A DNA stretch of 64,000 bases from Strigops habroptila. Lineage: Eukaryota; Chordata; Aves; Psittaciformes; Psittacidae. A program made the position numbers and the translations under genes. Where the stretch lies: assembly GCF_004027225.2 (NCBI RefSeq), contig NC_044278.2:61950243-62014242 (forward strand), in the 5' to 3' direction. How positions within the stretch are numbered: position 1 is the stretch's first letter; each line of letters opens with the position of its first letter. This document shows, one piece after another, positions 1-11,340 of this stretch. The notes below the pieces were generated by a model. It was not told where the DNA came from and did not search any database. It saw nothing but the letters and a program-made list of their open reading frames with translations.

Positions 1-1738
1 AAATTTCAGAGAATCTTAAAATTATTGTATTATACCCAAGTATGTAACAAAGATATAATGCAACATCAAGAAATTATTTCACTATGCTTTCATGAATATG
101 TATTATTTGCCATTGCAAGAAATAATGTTTTCAATTACTTGGGAAGCAGAGAAAACTAACCCTCACAGACTTCTGTGCTGTCGTGAGTAAATTACTTCTC
201 CTGGATTTTAGTTAAATTCACTCTTTCTACACTGAACTGCAGCCACAGGAAAAAGTAGTAAGTCTCAGAGTGCATTCAAGTTCTTTATATTACACACAGG
301 AGGAAGTTAACTCCTTCTTAACTCCCTGACATTTTAAAAAATAATGTTGAAAAACTAGAGACATTTTTTAGATATTGTATAGATTTATGTTATTGATACT
401 TATATATTATATTACATTATACATTTTATATCTAATTTTTCAGTGTTAATTATACATAGGATGCTTATGTTTGTGATCTTTAGAGATAACTGATCAAGAT
501 CCATGTGACAACCCTGGCAGGGTAAAACTATTAATCAAAAAGCAATTTTTTTTACTTCTCTTTTGACTGAGAAATCCCTAAGAAACTGGGGTGGGTAGGT
601 GGGTGGGGGTGTGTGTGTGTGAGGGTGGTGTTGGTTGGTTTTTTTTCTTTAAATACATGTTAAACCAAGTCATGTAAGCCTACAGGAAAGAAAATGCAAA
701 GTATTATATTGTGAAAGATTCATATAATTCCATATTTTAAAAGTACACAATCACTTCTGAAGTCTATTACAAAGCACATACAGAAAGGTTAGAACTCAGG
801 TAGAACCCTACACCCTCCATCTATTTGATTTTCAGTTTCATACTCACTTTCCCAAATTTTGCATTCTCCAAGTTTTAAACTGATTTATCTAGATCCGATA
901 CTCTTCTGAACAATCTTTCTCATTCCCCATAGAAAGTAAGCAACAAAAATATTCTTATATATACTTATATATATATACATATGCTTATATATGGTTACAT
1001 GTACTTCAGAAAAGCAATTATTTGACCAAAACTTACTTAAATGAAAGTTTCTCCAGGACAGGTGGTAACAGCAGTCTGGCAGGAAACAGTTCAACTTCTT
1101 CCCCTCCTCCTTTTAAAAATACAAAAACATGAGCATAGCAACAGTTGTAGTGACCTCAGTGCACTCATGTAAGATAAGAGCAAGCTGATCTACATCACTA
1201 AATAGTAATGATTAAAAAAACCCTTTCAAAGTACAGACTTATGCATCTACAGGCAAACCTTCAATAATTATATTTTTGACAAGATTTTCTGCTTCTAAAA
1301 CGTCATGAGATTAAGCAAGCAATATATACAAAACAGAAATAAATTTTAAGTATTAGACTGAGGAGAATGCAACTTTCTTTGTGCCACTTCCACTTAGAAT
1401 CTGTACTCCTGCTGAATTAGAAAGTACTTACAGTTTTTGAACAGTTAATATACAAGTAGCACAAAGGCATACATACTAAATAACAGTGCACAAGTTCCTG
1501 TTTTCCACGTTTTCCCTCACTTACACCCGAAGCGTTTTTCTGAAGCAGACAGGACATACAGACTAACCTTGCTTTCACAGGCTGATGACTGGAAAGTTGA
1601 ATTACTCAGAGCAGAATTCCAGGATAATTTGGCATCTCCTGTTGCCAAAGATACTTAAAAGGCAGTATGTTCAATGCGAAAGGTTTTGTTCTTGATTTGG
1701 TAAAAAAGAAAAATGGCCCATGCCGGGTTGGGTTTCTT
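1..1738. other. Intergenic, downstream of CHAMP1
   Basis: AT-rich DNA with no reading frame I can defend. It contains a short GT tract near 600-625 and a TA-rich microsatellite near 955-995. It could include a longer alternative 3' UTR of CHAMP1, but I see no convincing minus-strand AATAAA below 1739. Confidence 0.5.
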
Positions 1739-2512
1739 TTTATTGTTAAAACATTAAAGCATAACATTTCACCAAATACAAGAAATTTAGGGGGTTTCTG
1801 ACATTACAAACATCTGAATCATCAAGAGAAAGTGTTGATCTATACAGTCTGACGTTAATCCATCAATTTAAGGTATATTAGTACATGCTTAAAACATGGC
1901 CAAAATACAGAATCACAAACTAAGTACCTTGATGCTTCTAAATCTGAGACAAGTCAGTGAGAGAATTGAGTGCAGTAAATTTCCAACAAAAATTACACTC
2001 AATTACAACCTCAGGGCAGAATTATTCCAGAAAGATTGATGGTTTCTCATGCCTGGCTCATTCACATTCAGTTTGGTAAGAATTTCAATTTTGAGAATTT
2101 GATAAAAACATTTTGAAAAATACAACATTTAACAAATGTGAAAAAACAAGTTCAGTCTTCACAGGAATATATGGATTGCTTGCCATTCCAGTCCTTAATT
2201 GCCTGTATGCTTTACAAATCTTTACAAAACTAATTTGTATCCATTTTGGTTTCAAAAACATAGTACATCTGAAAAATAAAATATGACTCTACTGATGGGT
2301 AATACAAAGACATGAACACGTATTTAAAATTACTTTCCAAAGTAAATAATTTCAGTAATACAGCTATAAGACAAGTTAAACATAGTACGATAAACCATGC
2401 ATCTTCTGACTTGTCAGAACAGCTAAACTACTCAGTTAACATACAGCAACACTTTTGAACACTTCTGTAAATTCAGCACAATTTCCCTTCTAGCACAAGG
2501 GAAAAAAACAGA
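1739..2512 (-). other. CHAMP1: Proposed 3' UTR of CHAMP1
   Basis: This is the stretch after the CHAMP1 stop codon on the minus strand. It ends at the first clear AATAAA hexamer, which reads TTTATT on the plus strand at 1739-1744. The implied 3' UTR is about 0.77 kb before cleavage. The hexamer is seen directly; its use as the poly(A) signal is inferred, and longer alternative ends are possible. Confidence 0.4.
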
Positions 2513-5416
2513 TTAAATTTGTTCTTCAAGTGGTTCAAGGCTGTCCAAGTGTTTTTTAGGTGTATCATCACTATGACGGCTTTGGCAATGGGTTAAATGT
2601 TTCTTAAAGCCTCGGGGAAAATTAGATTCAAAATTACAACGTGGACACTTCAACAAACTTTGACCATGAGCAGCAACATGGTTTTTGAGGAGAGACTCCA
2701 AGAGAAAAGCTTTGCCGCATATTTTACATTTGTAGGGGCTTTGAACATTATGCTTGTTAACTAAATGGTGCAAGACAGCACCTTTTTTCATTGCACGACA
2801 GCAACAAATCTTGCAATAATACTTTCCCTTGCCGCGCTTCATGTATTTTGCTATTTCTTCCTCGGAGATGAAAGCCTCTTTCTCTTCAGTAAACTGCAGC
2901 ACACACTGTGGCTGCATGGGAGGAGTTGCATCTATTTTGCTCTCTTTGCCATAATCAGATGACTCCATATCATATTGCTCTTGGTCACTGTTGGAATCTT
3001 GCTCCTTCATCTCCATCGAGTCCATCTCTGCTTTTCCACACTCACTGCTATTTAGTTCAGAATCCGAGTTCTCCTGGTTTTCCTTCTTGGGCTTCTTTTT
3101 GGGGCATGAATATAACATGTCTTCTGGTGATTCTTTGGCTAATATTGATTGATCATCCTGTGAGAACAAATCATCCAGTGGTTTCTGATCATCTAAACTA
3201 TGAGAAAGAAAGTCACTCTCACCAGACTCACTGGGTGTCTGGGACTCGGAGGAAAAACCTGAAGCAGATTTGTGAGGCTCGGAAAACAGGATGTTCTTCT
3301 GGATTTCAGAAGATACAGTAGTTTCAGCATGTCTCTGGACATCAGAGGATAAAGCAGCAGCAGGCTTCTGCATCTCAGAAAATACAGCATGCTTTTGAAC
3401 ATCAGGGGAAACAGCAGATTTCTGGGAGTCAGTAAAAACAGCTTGTTTGGGGGTCTCGGGAGAAACGGAAGGAGTAGGTTTCTGGCTCTCAGTAAAGAGG
3501 CCATGTTTCTGAATTTCAGGAGAAACAGATTTCTGAGACTCTGGAAAGGAAGTAGGCTCCTGAACTTCAGAGGAAATGGGAGCGAGTTTCTGGGCTTCTG
3601 AAAATAGGGTGTGCTTTTGGACTTCAGAAGAAGCAAGAGCTAATTTCTGGGTTTCAGAACATAAGGCATGTTTTTGGCCTTCAGTAGAAACAGCAGAAGT
3701 AGACACCTGATTCTGGGGCTCAGAAAAGACAGCACGTTTCTGGACATCAGTAGAAACAGTAGGATTAGATTTACGAGACTCTGGGAACAGAGCTCTTTTC
3801 CGAGGTTCTGGGAAATGAGCCCGTTTCTGAACCTCAGATGAAGCAGCAGAGGTGGATTTCTGAGTTTCAGAAAAATACATAGATTTCCGGGACTCAGAGA
3901 GTTTCCAAGATTCAGGAGATACCGAAGCACCAGGCTTACGGACCTCAGGAAAGAAACAAGTCTTCCAAGAGTCAGAGGAAACAGTGTGACTAGACTTTCG
4001 AAGCTCGGGAGAAACAGGGGGAGAATGCTTCCATGTGTCAGGGGACACAACAGGTTTCCAGCCTTCAGGGTAAACAGATGAGATGGGTTTCCATGGCTCA
4101 GAAGAAACAAGAGTAGACTTCTGGGATTCAGAAAAGGACGTAGACTTCCACGAATCAGAAACAAGCCTCCTAGGTTCTGGTGACACAACTGGGCCAGGCC
4201 TCCGGGACTCAGGGGCAGACCTCCGGGATTCTACAGACACTGACATGGCAGGCTTTGGAGCCCAGGGAGAAACCGTGGAAGACTTCTGCACCTCGTGAGG
4301 TGCTGACCTCCAGGGCTCAGGGGAAACAGTTGGACCAGGTCTCCATGACTCTGGTGAAACTGCAGGAGCAGGCCTCCTGGTTTCAGGAGAAGCAGCAGAA
4401 GCAGGCCTACGCATTTGAGAAGGATGTCTCCGGGGCTCAGGAGACCCAGCTGGGGCATACCGTCGTGGTTCAGGGGATACTGCTGGCGTAGGTTTCTTTG
4501 GTTCTGGTGACACAGCTGGGGAATATCTGCGGGGCTCTGGAGACACAGCGGGAGAATGGCGACGGGGCTCTGGCGATACACCGGGGGAATGCCGACGGGG
4601 CTCTGGAGACATTGCTGGGGAATGACGACGAGGCTCTGGAGACACAGCTGGGGAATGACGACGAGGCTCTGGAGACACAGCTGGGGAATGACGACGAGGC
4701 TCTGGAGACACAGCCGGGGCAGGCTTCTGTGGGTCAGGAGACACTGCAGGAGACAGCTTCTGTGGGTCGGGGGACACTGCAGGAGATGGCTTCTGTGGGT
4801 CAGGGGACACTGCAGGAGAAGGCTTCTCTGAGTCTGGGGATACGGCTGAGGATGACTTCTCTGGATCTGGAGATGTGGCCTCAGCTGACTTTTCTGGGTC
4901 TGGGGACAGGGCCTGGGCTGACTTCTCTGGCTCTGAGGAAGACGCGTGAGCTGACTTCTGCGGCTCTGGAGATACGGAAGACTTCTGAAGCTTGGGGGAA
5001 ACAACAGGTTCAGATTTGGGTTGTTCAGGAGAAGGGGCAGGTTTGCGTGACTCAGGGGAAAGGGCAGGTTTCTGTGGCTCCACTGTGACACCTTTTTTGG
5101 AAGAATCTGCATCTCCTTCTACTTGTTCTTTCCGCTCCTCATTCCACTTCTCAGGTGCTGCATGCTGTGCTGTGATGTGGTAATATACATTGCAATACAT
5201 CTTACTTGTAAAGAAGCATTTGTGGCAGTGAAACAGTTTTGCACTTTTTTGATAAAATATAAGTTTACCCAAACCAGCAGCATCCATTTCATCACAATAC
5301 TCTGGGTGTATGGTACCCATATGAATTTGTATGCTTTCATAGTCCGTTCCTTTGAAGCTGCAGTGATCACACTCTAAGCGCTCTGTGGATTTACGCAGTA
5401 CCTGCAACACGTCCAT
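2513..5416 (-). CDS. CHAMP1: Chromosome alignment-maintaining phosphoprotein 1 (CHAMP1/ZNF828), complete
   Basis: This is an intact 967-residue frame in a single exon, as in other vertebrates; human CHAMP1 is about 812 residues from memory. Two N-terminal C2H2-like fingers are visible (C16/C19/H32/H37 and C64/C67/H80/H85). A very long low-complexity middle follows, built from SPEPRR/SPEPQK, WK and FPE/FSE-type motifs (about residues 100-750). After an acidic Ser-rich stretch come three C-terminal zinc fingers at about 866-889, 895-917 and 922-944. CHAMP1 is known to localise to chromosomes, spindle and kinetochores, to support kinetochore-microtubule attachment and to bind MAD2L2 through the central WK region. 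The C-terminal fingers are needed for chromosome and spindle localisation. The start codon has A at -3 and G at +4, and a good splice acceptor lies 61 bases upstream. The extra length relative to human lies in the SPE-type repeats, where three exact 33-bp DNA copies remain at 4615-4713. Identity is very secure. Confidence 0.98.
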   Translation of the reverse strand: MDVLQVLRKSTERLECDHCSFKGTDYESIQIHMGTIHPEYCDEMDAAGLGKLIFYQKSAKLFHCHKCFFTSKMYCNVYYHITAQHAAPEKWNEERKEQVEGDADSSKKGVTVEPQKPALSPESRKPAPSPEQPKSEPVVSPKLQKSSVSPEPQKSAHASSSEPEKSAQALSPDPEKSAEATSPDPEKSSSAVSPDSEKPSPAVSPDPQKPSPAVSPDPQKLSPAVSPDPQKPAPAVSPEPRRHSPAVSPEPRRHSPAVSPEPRRHSPAMSPEPRRHSPGVSPEPRRHSPAVSPEPRRYSPAVSPEPKKPTPAVSPEPRRYAPAGSPEPRRHPSQMRRPASAASPETRRPAPAVSPESWRPGPTVSPEPWRSAPHEVQKSSTVSPWAPKPAMSVSVESRRSAPESRRPGPVVSPEPRRLVSDSWKSTSFSESQKSTLVSSEPWKPISSVYPEGWKPVVSPDTWKHSPPVSPELRKSSHTVSSDSWKTCFFPEVRKPGASVSPESWKLSESRKSMYFSETQKSTSAASSEVQKRAHFPEPRKRALFPESRKSNPTVSTDVQKRAVFSEPQNQVSTSAVSTEGQKHALCSETQKLALASSEVQKHTLFSEAQKLAPISSEVQEPTSFPESQKSVSPEIQKHGLFTESQKPTPSVSPETPKQAVFTDSQKSAVSPDVQKHAVFSEMQKPAAALSSDVQRHAETTVSSEIQKNILFSEPHKSASGFSSESQTPSESGESDFLSHSLDDQKPLDDLFSQDDQSILAKESPEDMLYSCPKKKPKKENQENSDSELNSSECGKAEMDSMEMKEQDSNSDQEQYDMESSDYGKESKIDATPPMQPQCVLQFTEEKEAFISEEEIAKYMKRGKGKYYCKICCCRAMKKGAVLHHLVNKHNVQSPYKCKICGKAFLLESLLKNHVAAHGQSLLKCPRCNFESNFPRGFKKHLTHCQSRHSDDTPKKHLDSLEPLEEQI
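4500..4740 (-). repeat. 33-bp coding minisatellite in CHAMP1 SPE region
   Basis: A tandem run of 11-residue units (SPEPRRHSPAV type) lies inside the CHAMP1 reading frame. Three consecutive 33-bp copies, 4615-4647, 4648-4680 and 4681-4713, are identical base for base. Flanking copies on both sides differ by a few substitutions. Exact identity, including third codon positions, points to recent unequal exchange or slippage rather than selection on the peptide alone. Confidence 0.9.
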
Positions 5417-5477
5417 TTTTCAATGGTCAGTAACAGTTCGCACAGCACTGCAGCTTTTAAAGAGGAAGCTTCAGTTC
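5417..5477 (-). other. CHAMP1: 5' UTR part of the CHAMP1 coding exon with splice acceptor
   Basis: Reading the minus strand, a T-rich tract ends in TTTATTGCAG, with the AG at 5479-5478. The exon would start at 5477, 61 bases before the ATG. This fits the family gene structure, in which the whole protein is encoded in the last exon and the 5' UTR is split. Confidence 0.7.
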
Positions 5478-5565
5478 CTGCAATAAAGGAAAAAAATAAA
5501 CCTGTATAATTAGCTGTCAATGTTAATCTCAACTCTTTGTCATTCCTAAATAAGCGCATGTGCTT

Positions 5566-5582
5566 CCCCCCCCCCCCCCCCC
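5566..5582. repeat. C17 homopolymer
   Basis: Seventeen consecutive C on the plus strand, giving G17 in the CHAMP1 pre-mRNA about 90 bases upstream of the coding-exon acceptor. The length is likely to be polymorphic and prone to sequencing error. Confidence 0.9.
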
Positions 5583-7894
5583 ATTTTAGCAAGTGTAACT
5601 TTTGTGCAGGTACCACTTCATCAGGAAATCCAAACACAGGTGTGTCCAACTTCTGCAAGTCATTTTACATCAGTAAAACTTGAAAAACAAAGTTTATAGT
5701 TAACAATAGGCCTTCCTATCTATGTGAAAGAAAAATCTGCAAGCAAACAATAAAAAAAGAGCCCAGGTGACGAAGAGTGAAGTTTACATTTCATTTGATA
5801 AACATGACTTACTTTCTCACCTTTACTTCCCTGATTGGGTTTATTTACGTTACACACATAAACTGAAAACAAAAAGTACTCTGAAACAGTGCCACTGAGA
5901 TAAAGCCATTTCAAAACTGCACCTTCATCAAAAAATTTCAAAATAAACTAGCTGGTTTTGACAAAGACAAAAAAAAAAAAAAAATTCCAAGAAGAAAACA
6001 GCAGCCAGAAGCCTAGGCCCTGTTTTCATCTGTTCAACACTGTTCGCCCTTCCCTAATCACATGCAAACCAAAAGCTGCTGCTCATAAAGACTTTTTCCA
6101 TTATGAAAAGAATTTTTTCCATTCCACTATTTCATCTGCTGCCCTAATAACAACAAAAATACTGTTTAGAAAAACAGCCGGGATGTCTTTGTTTTCCAGT
6201 TGGTGTAGTTGACAGCCCTCTGTATTCACAACATCGGCTGCCTCACCCCAAAGAGAAAGATGGAAAGTTCTCAAAATCATTGTTTTGGCAAGACTTAAAA
6301 AAAACCCCCCAACAAACCAAAAAACAAATAGACCAAAACAAACAAACAAACAAAAACCAACCTCCCCAAACAAGAAACAGAAATGCAGCATCTGAAATGC
6401 AAATAATTTTTAATGACCTGGCTAGATTCCACTATTTCCAACAGAATTTACTCAGATTAGCTACTACAATAAGCAAAAACCCAAGCCTAACCAAATGCTG
6501 CAAGCCATTTTCATGTAAATGTTGGAGGGATCTCTATGGCGAAAAGGAACATTTGGATATTTAGGTGAAATGCACAGACTTTTTTCTTGAGGTTCAAATT
6601 AAACAGATGTTACATTATTAAGCTAAGATGTTACATTATTAAGCTATCAACCAAATTTCAGGGGTCTTGTAAGACACGGTGTTTCCCAGCACTATTAGCA
6701 GTCATACAAAAGACACACCACATACAGTGTAGACCACAAAACACTTCGCAACATCTTATAACAAACTTCATATTCTGAAAAAGATGCAAACAAAACAGAA
6801 AGATAATAGCAGTTTTCAGTGTCTGTATCTCTGCAATAGCAAACCATTTGTCAATAAAAAAACAAACAACAAAGCAAGCCGTGTCTTAACACTCCAAAAG
6901 ACCTAAAAGTCTTTATGAATTAAGATTTATTTTTTGGTTGTGGGATTTGGAGTGATGGGAAGAAAAGAAGATTTCCATTTGAAAGCCAAAAATTCCAAAT
7001 TGATCCTACAAAATAAAGAAAAAGAATCCTTTTTTACAAAACCACAGCAGAACCTCATTAGCACAGTTAAGACATACTGCACTAATCACATTTTCCGAAC
7101 CAAAAGTGAATTTGTCACTGGTCTGGTAGTAATTCTAAGTTGCCCATTTTCTTTTCTCTAGAAAACCAAAAAGGGTTTTTCCAAAGTCAGTTTATCATAG
7201 TTTACAACAACGTTTACCAGACAATCTTTTCTACCCTCTTCATCATTTCCCTCCTCCTTACACATCACCTAACTGTTGCCCCTGCTGCAGATTCTGTTAC
7301 TCACTCCTCTCAACTACACTTCACCCTACCTCCCATCCTCTCCTTTTATTCAGTCCTATTTTATTTTACAATGGAAATTTCCATTTTCTTTCCAAATGCA
7401 GCGGTGAGAAAAGGTCCCTGGCTCCCTTCCACAAATTGTCCAAATTGCTGCTAAGCGTTTTTGACCAGGAGAACTGGAACTGGAACTGGAGAAGTTATGG
7501 GCACTTCCTTATTTTCATCTCCTGACATCCAAAGGTTGACATTCAAGCCTTTGGAATAAGAAATAATGCAAATGAGCTGGGGGCACTTTCTCCCGCACTG
7601 CCGTCACTCACCATTTTCAATTTCGTAACTTCAGCATGCATCAGCTGGCAGTCACTGAGGAACCTATCTCTTCTGCTGAAATCTCTTCTTAATTGAGGCA
7701 CACCGCTAAGCAAGACAACTCTTTGGTACTGCAGCACCTTAGGCCACCTCTCCCCATTCCCCTTCTTTCATGCATGTCTAGAACCTACACACGAAGGTTC
7801 CTACAACCAGCTCTCTCCTCTTTCCACAGAGATGCTGAAAAGATCCTATCCCCTGCACTGTAGTTCTTTCCATAATCTCTTCCAACACAGGAAG

Positions 7895-8096
7895 AACAGA
7901 CAAAGAGCAGGGGAAAAGGAAAGGAAAAAAAAAAAAGGTGAAAAAAGAAGAGGGGAAAACTGGGCAAAAGTGGGGGGAAGGGAAAAAGAAGAAATAAAAG
8001 GGGGGGAGAAAAGCAGAAAAAACAGGGGGGAAAAAAGGGGGGGAATAAGTGGAAGAAATAGAAAAAAGTAGGGAAAAAGTGGAAAAAAGTGCAGTC
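7895..8096. repeat. Purine-rich tract with GTGGAAAAA units
   Basis: About 200 bases of almost pure A/G on the plus strand, grading at its right end into units such as GTGGAAAAAAGTG. Reverse-complemented, these are the CACTTTTTC units that make up the array at 11.7-12.94 kb. The tract therefore looks like a short inverted relative of that array, about 3.6 kb away and on the other side of the CHAMP1 promoter. Confidence 0.8.
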
Positions 8097-9795
8097 AAAC
8101 AGCATCAGCAATCTCTGTTGAGCTCCCGTTAGACTAAACAATAGGAGTGGCCTAACCTAAGGCACATAGCAGACAAACCCCTCCTGGTTATCTTCCCAGC
8201 CAGTGCTCACAGTCACTTCAGAGCCCGTTCTTCGATTGGGCACCCCATCACCCATGAGGACCCCACTGAAGAAGATGAAGTCCCTCAGAAGCCTCCCAGT
8301 GGCAGGAAAGAAATGAGCAGGAGATACTGTGTGTAAGAAAGAATGCACCCAGGGGATGGCACAACACTGACTCTGGCAGCTAACAAGACGTCTCCACTTC
8401 TAACCTCCATTCCAGTATCATAGTTGCACATCTATTCATCATTTCAGGTTATTTTTAATACACACATTCTACACTCCATGTTGCACCATTTAATAGATGT
8501 CTGCATTTTTCCTCTACAGAGGATAAGCTGCAACTGTCATAAGGCAGTGCCAGCGAGAAGCAGCGAAGGGCGCAAAGAGCTAGGCTGCCTGTGAGCACAG
8601 AAAACCCATCAGTGATGCCAGCACCGCTGGGAAAGCCCTCAAGAAGAAAGCCCTCTATTTTCTGTGATGGCCCACAACCACTTTGGATTCCCTCTATCAG
8701 TCACTGTGCAGGAAGGACGGCTGTTCATGTTCATCAGCCTTGGAATTCTCTTGCCTGCAAACAGTTCAACCATATCCTCTCTCGGTGAAGAGGGCTGATG
8801 GTGAAGTTTGCTGCCAGCACAAGAAAGCTGGATACAGCTGCACCGTTGCCTCTACTACCAGGAGCAGATCCAGACTATTGCTGTGTTTAAGCAAAAGGAA
8901 AAATTGCATATTCTTGCAGTACCAAGAAAAAGTAAATGGCAGCCTGGTGGCAACATGATGCTTCTCTTGAAGCTACATCCCTGTGTTGTGACTGACAAGA
9001 AGCACAAGTTTAGCTTCCAGAGGAATCTGCACACGAACATCCCCCCAGGGCGGCAGAGCAGGCACTTCACAACACCAACAGCAGGTAAGGGAGTCACTTC
9101 CAACACACCATCCACATGATGGGCAGCGCTGCACTCCTCCTAATCCACCGGCGTCCACAAGAATCCAGCCGCATCCTCACAACTGAACTCCCTGCTACCA
9201 GCCATCTACTCGGGCTAAGTTCAACCGGCAACAACCTGATGGAACTGAACCACGCCTTTAAAATCACACATCTAAAAAGGGCACTAACACCCTGACCTGA
9301 CCAGCCACTGAAATGGTGAGATACGCTGCGAGAACATGCAAGACACTGGCAGCAAATGGCTGTACTATGTGGCTCCATGTTTCCACGAAAGGTTCAAGTC
9401 AAAGGAGAGTTGCAAAGTGACAGAACCTGATGCACATGCAGAAGACTTCAGAATCACAAAGGGGATAGAACTGCACCCATTCTGCGAGGTTTCCACCTCT
9501 GCTAAGAGAATGATGAGTCTTGCACACCAACAGTAGTTCTTACTACAAGATCTGACAACAGTCTGAACTGCAGAGCAATTTCAATGTACCTATGACAGAG
9601 CCAGGGCAGGAAAAACTAATTCCATATGGTCCTGACAGGGCTTTCTAACTGCAAATTCACAATTCCACACAGACAGCTTCCAAAAATGGCCCCAGAAACC
9701 TTGTTTCTGCAGTGCTGAACCTGAGGTACCACTGGACCCACCATAGCAAAGGATCTATTCAGGAACTGTGAATTAAGGTTGTGTATCTTGATGAC
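8097..9795. other. Unassigned intronic block, no gene recognised
   Basis: This segment is more GC-rich than the flanking intron and has scattered short open stretches on both strands, the longest about 100 codons. None resembles a protein family I know. It has no LTR ends or CR1 signature except at its right end, where a CR1 tail begins. It could be an old repeat, a non-coding exon of a divergent transcript, or simply unique intron. Confidence 0.4.
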
Positions 9796-9881
9796 ACATG
9801 GGTGACATGGTTTAGTGTATGGTGTCCCTGGAACTAGATCTTAAGGTCCTTTCCAACCCTAACTATTCTATGATTCTGTGA
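9796..9881 (+). mobile_element. CR1 LINE 3'-terminal fragment
   Basis: The order of words is that of the CR1 3' end: a GGTGTCCCTGG segment, GGAACTAGATC, TTAAGGTCC, TTTCCAACCC, then ACTATTCTATGATTCT. About 85 bases remain, so it is a strongly 5'-truncated copy in plus orientation. Confidence 0.85.
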
Positions 9882-10239
9882 ATAATTCTGTTTACATTCT
9901 GAAAGCAAGTGTGGTTCAAGGGGAGATTACGGAAGAGGAAAGTGATATCCCAAGTCTCTATATTCCTCAAACAAGTCAGTACAAGTCAAGCTCCCAGTTA
10001 CCCCTCTTACTTCGAAGAGTGCTGAGCCGGTATCAGCTAACAGCTCCTCTCTGCACAGTCAAGCATCAAATCCTCCTGACAACCGCACCAGCTATTACAG
10101 GCTACTGCTCTCCCAGCCCATCCCGAGGCTCCAGAAAGTGAGTGCAGGTGACACTAACGAGCCTCCTCCAATTCACAAGTCGCTCCAAAACGCCACTAAC
10201 TGCGACCTCGCTTCGTCCATCCCTAACGACGTGACGCCG

Positions 10240-11340
10240 CGACCCAGTGACATGGTCAGCGCCTTCGGTCTGCACCCGCTTCTCGGGCGGCGCAGCGGCT
10301 CCCGCACTGACTCTGTCCCGAGTGATGAGGGCTGCCCCGCCGGGACACGGTGCGGACACAGCTCCCGCCGCGGCGTCTGGCGGCGCCTCCCCACCGGATC
10401 GGGACAGCGCCGCTCACTCTGTGCTCCGCCGGCTCCTCGCTCCGTGGCCGCTGCTGCCGCTTTCTCTCGAGGGGCGCGGGTGCTGCGGGCCGGGCTCTCC
10501 CCGGGCACCGGCTTCGGCCCTGCCGGAGCCGCCCCCCCGCCACCCATCCCCGCCGCGCCCGCCGGTCTCCGCCGACGCCCCCCCCTCTCCCTCCTCCCCG
10601 CGCGCGGCGCCGCCGCTCCCGCCCCGCCAGTTTTGTTCCCCCGCGCCGGCACCAACCGCCGCCGCCTGCGCGACACCGCCGCGTCCCCCCCCGACCCGGC
10701 CACCCGCCCTCCCGGCGCGACGCCGCGGCGGGGGCTGGGCAAGGGGAAGGCCCAGGCGCGGTGCCCAAGGGGAGGGGAGCGGGCCGGGCCGCGGCCGCTC
10801 GCGGGAGCGCGGTGCGTGTGCGGGGCGCGATCGCGGCCCCCCCTCCCGCACTCACCGCTGAGGCACCTCCCGGGCGGCAGCGGGCACCGGGCAGGGGCTG
10901 GGCGCACCCGCCAATGGCGGCGGCGGTGGCAGCGCTCGCGGGCTCGGGCGGCGCGAGGGGCGGGAGGGGGAGGAGGGGGCGGGGCTCCGGGTGGAGGCGC
11001 GCGGCCGAATCGCGGCCGCTCCCCCGCTCCCCGGGCCCGCGCGCCGCCAACCGGAAGCTCCGTCGCTCGTTCGGCCCCGCCCCTGCCGGTAGGGGGGCGA
11101 GGTGGGGGGGGAGCCCGCCGAGAGGGCCGCGCGCCGGCCGACTCACGTGACGCGGCTGTCGAGCCGGTCCGTCGCGCGGCGCCTGTCCGTTTCGGGGCGC
11201 CCTCCGCGCAGCCGGCAGGGGGCGCTGCCGCACCGCGCTGCTCCGGCGCCGCTGCGGCCGCCCGTGAGCGGCGGCGGCTGCGGTGCGGCCGCGACGCGGG
11301 CTGTGCCCGCAGGAACGGGGAGGTGATCCTGCCCCTCTGC
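10240..11340 (-). promoter_or_regulatory. CpG island, proposed CHAMP1 promoter and non-coding first exon
   Basis: About 1.1 kb of extreme GC richness with dense CpG. On the minus strand a near-ideal donor (CAGCG then GTGAGT) ends a candidate first exon at 10856. Upstream of it, in transcription order, lie CCAAT/ATGGCGG (CCAAT/YY1-like, plus strand, 10911-10920) and ACCGGAAG (ETS/GABP type, 11050-11057). GC boxes follow near 11070, then TCACGTGA (USF/CLEAR-type E-box, 11143-11150) running into TGACG. There is no obvious TATA box. I infer a dispersed start site near 10.9-11.05 kb. Plus-strand transcription from the same island is possible but not shown. Confidence 0.75.

Larger units (their letters stand above)
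5478..10855 (-). other. Proposed CHAMP1 5' UTR intron
   Basis: This is the interval between the acceptor at 5478 and a consensus donor (GTGAGT, reading down from 10855) inside the CpG island. It contains a C17 run at 5566-5582 (G17 in the transcript), an A-rich run near 5968-5984 and a CAAA-type A/C-rich stretch near 6295-6370. It also holds the purine tract at 7895-8096, an unassigned moderately GC-rich block (8330-9790) and a CR1 3' fragment at 9796-9881. No coding exon was recognised in it. Splicing is inferred; no transcript was available. Confidence 0.55.

Noticed and set aside
4231-5112. Frames opposite or shifted to CHAMP1, up to 293 codons
   Set aside because: Shadows of the repetitive CHAMP1 coding sequence in other frames; their composition mirrors the SPE repeats.
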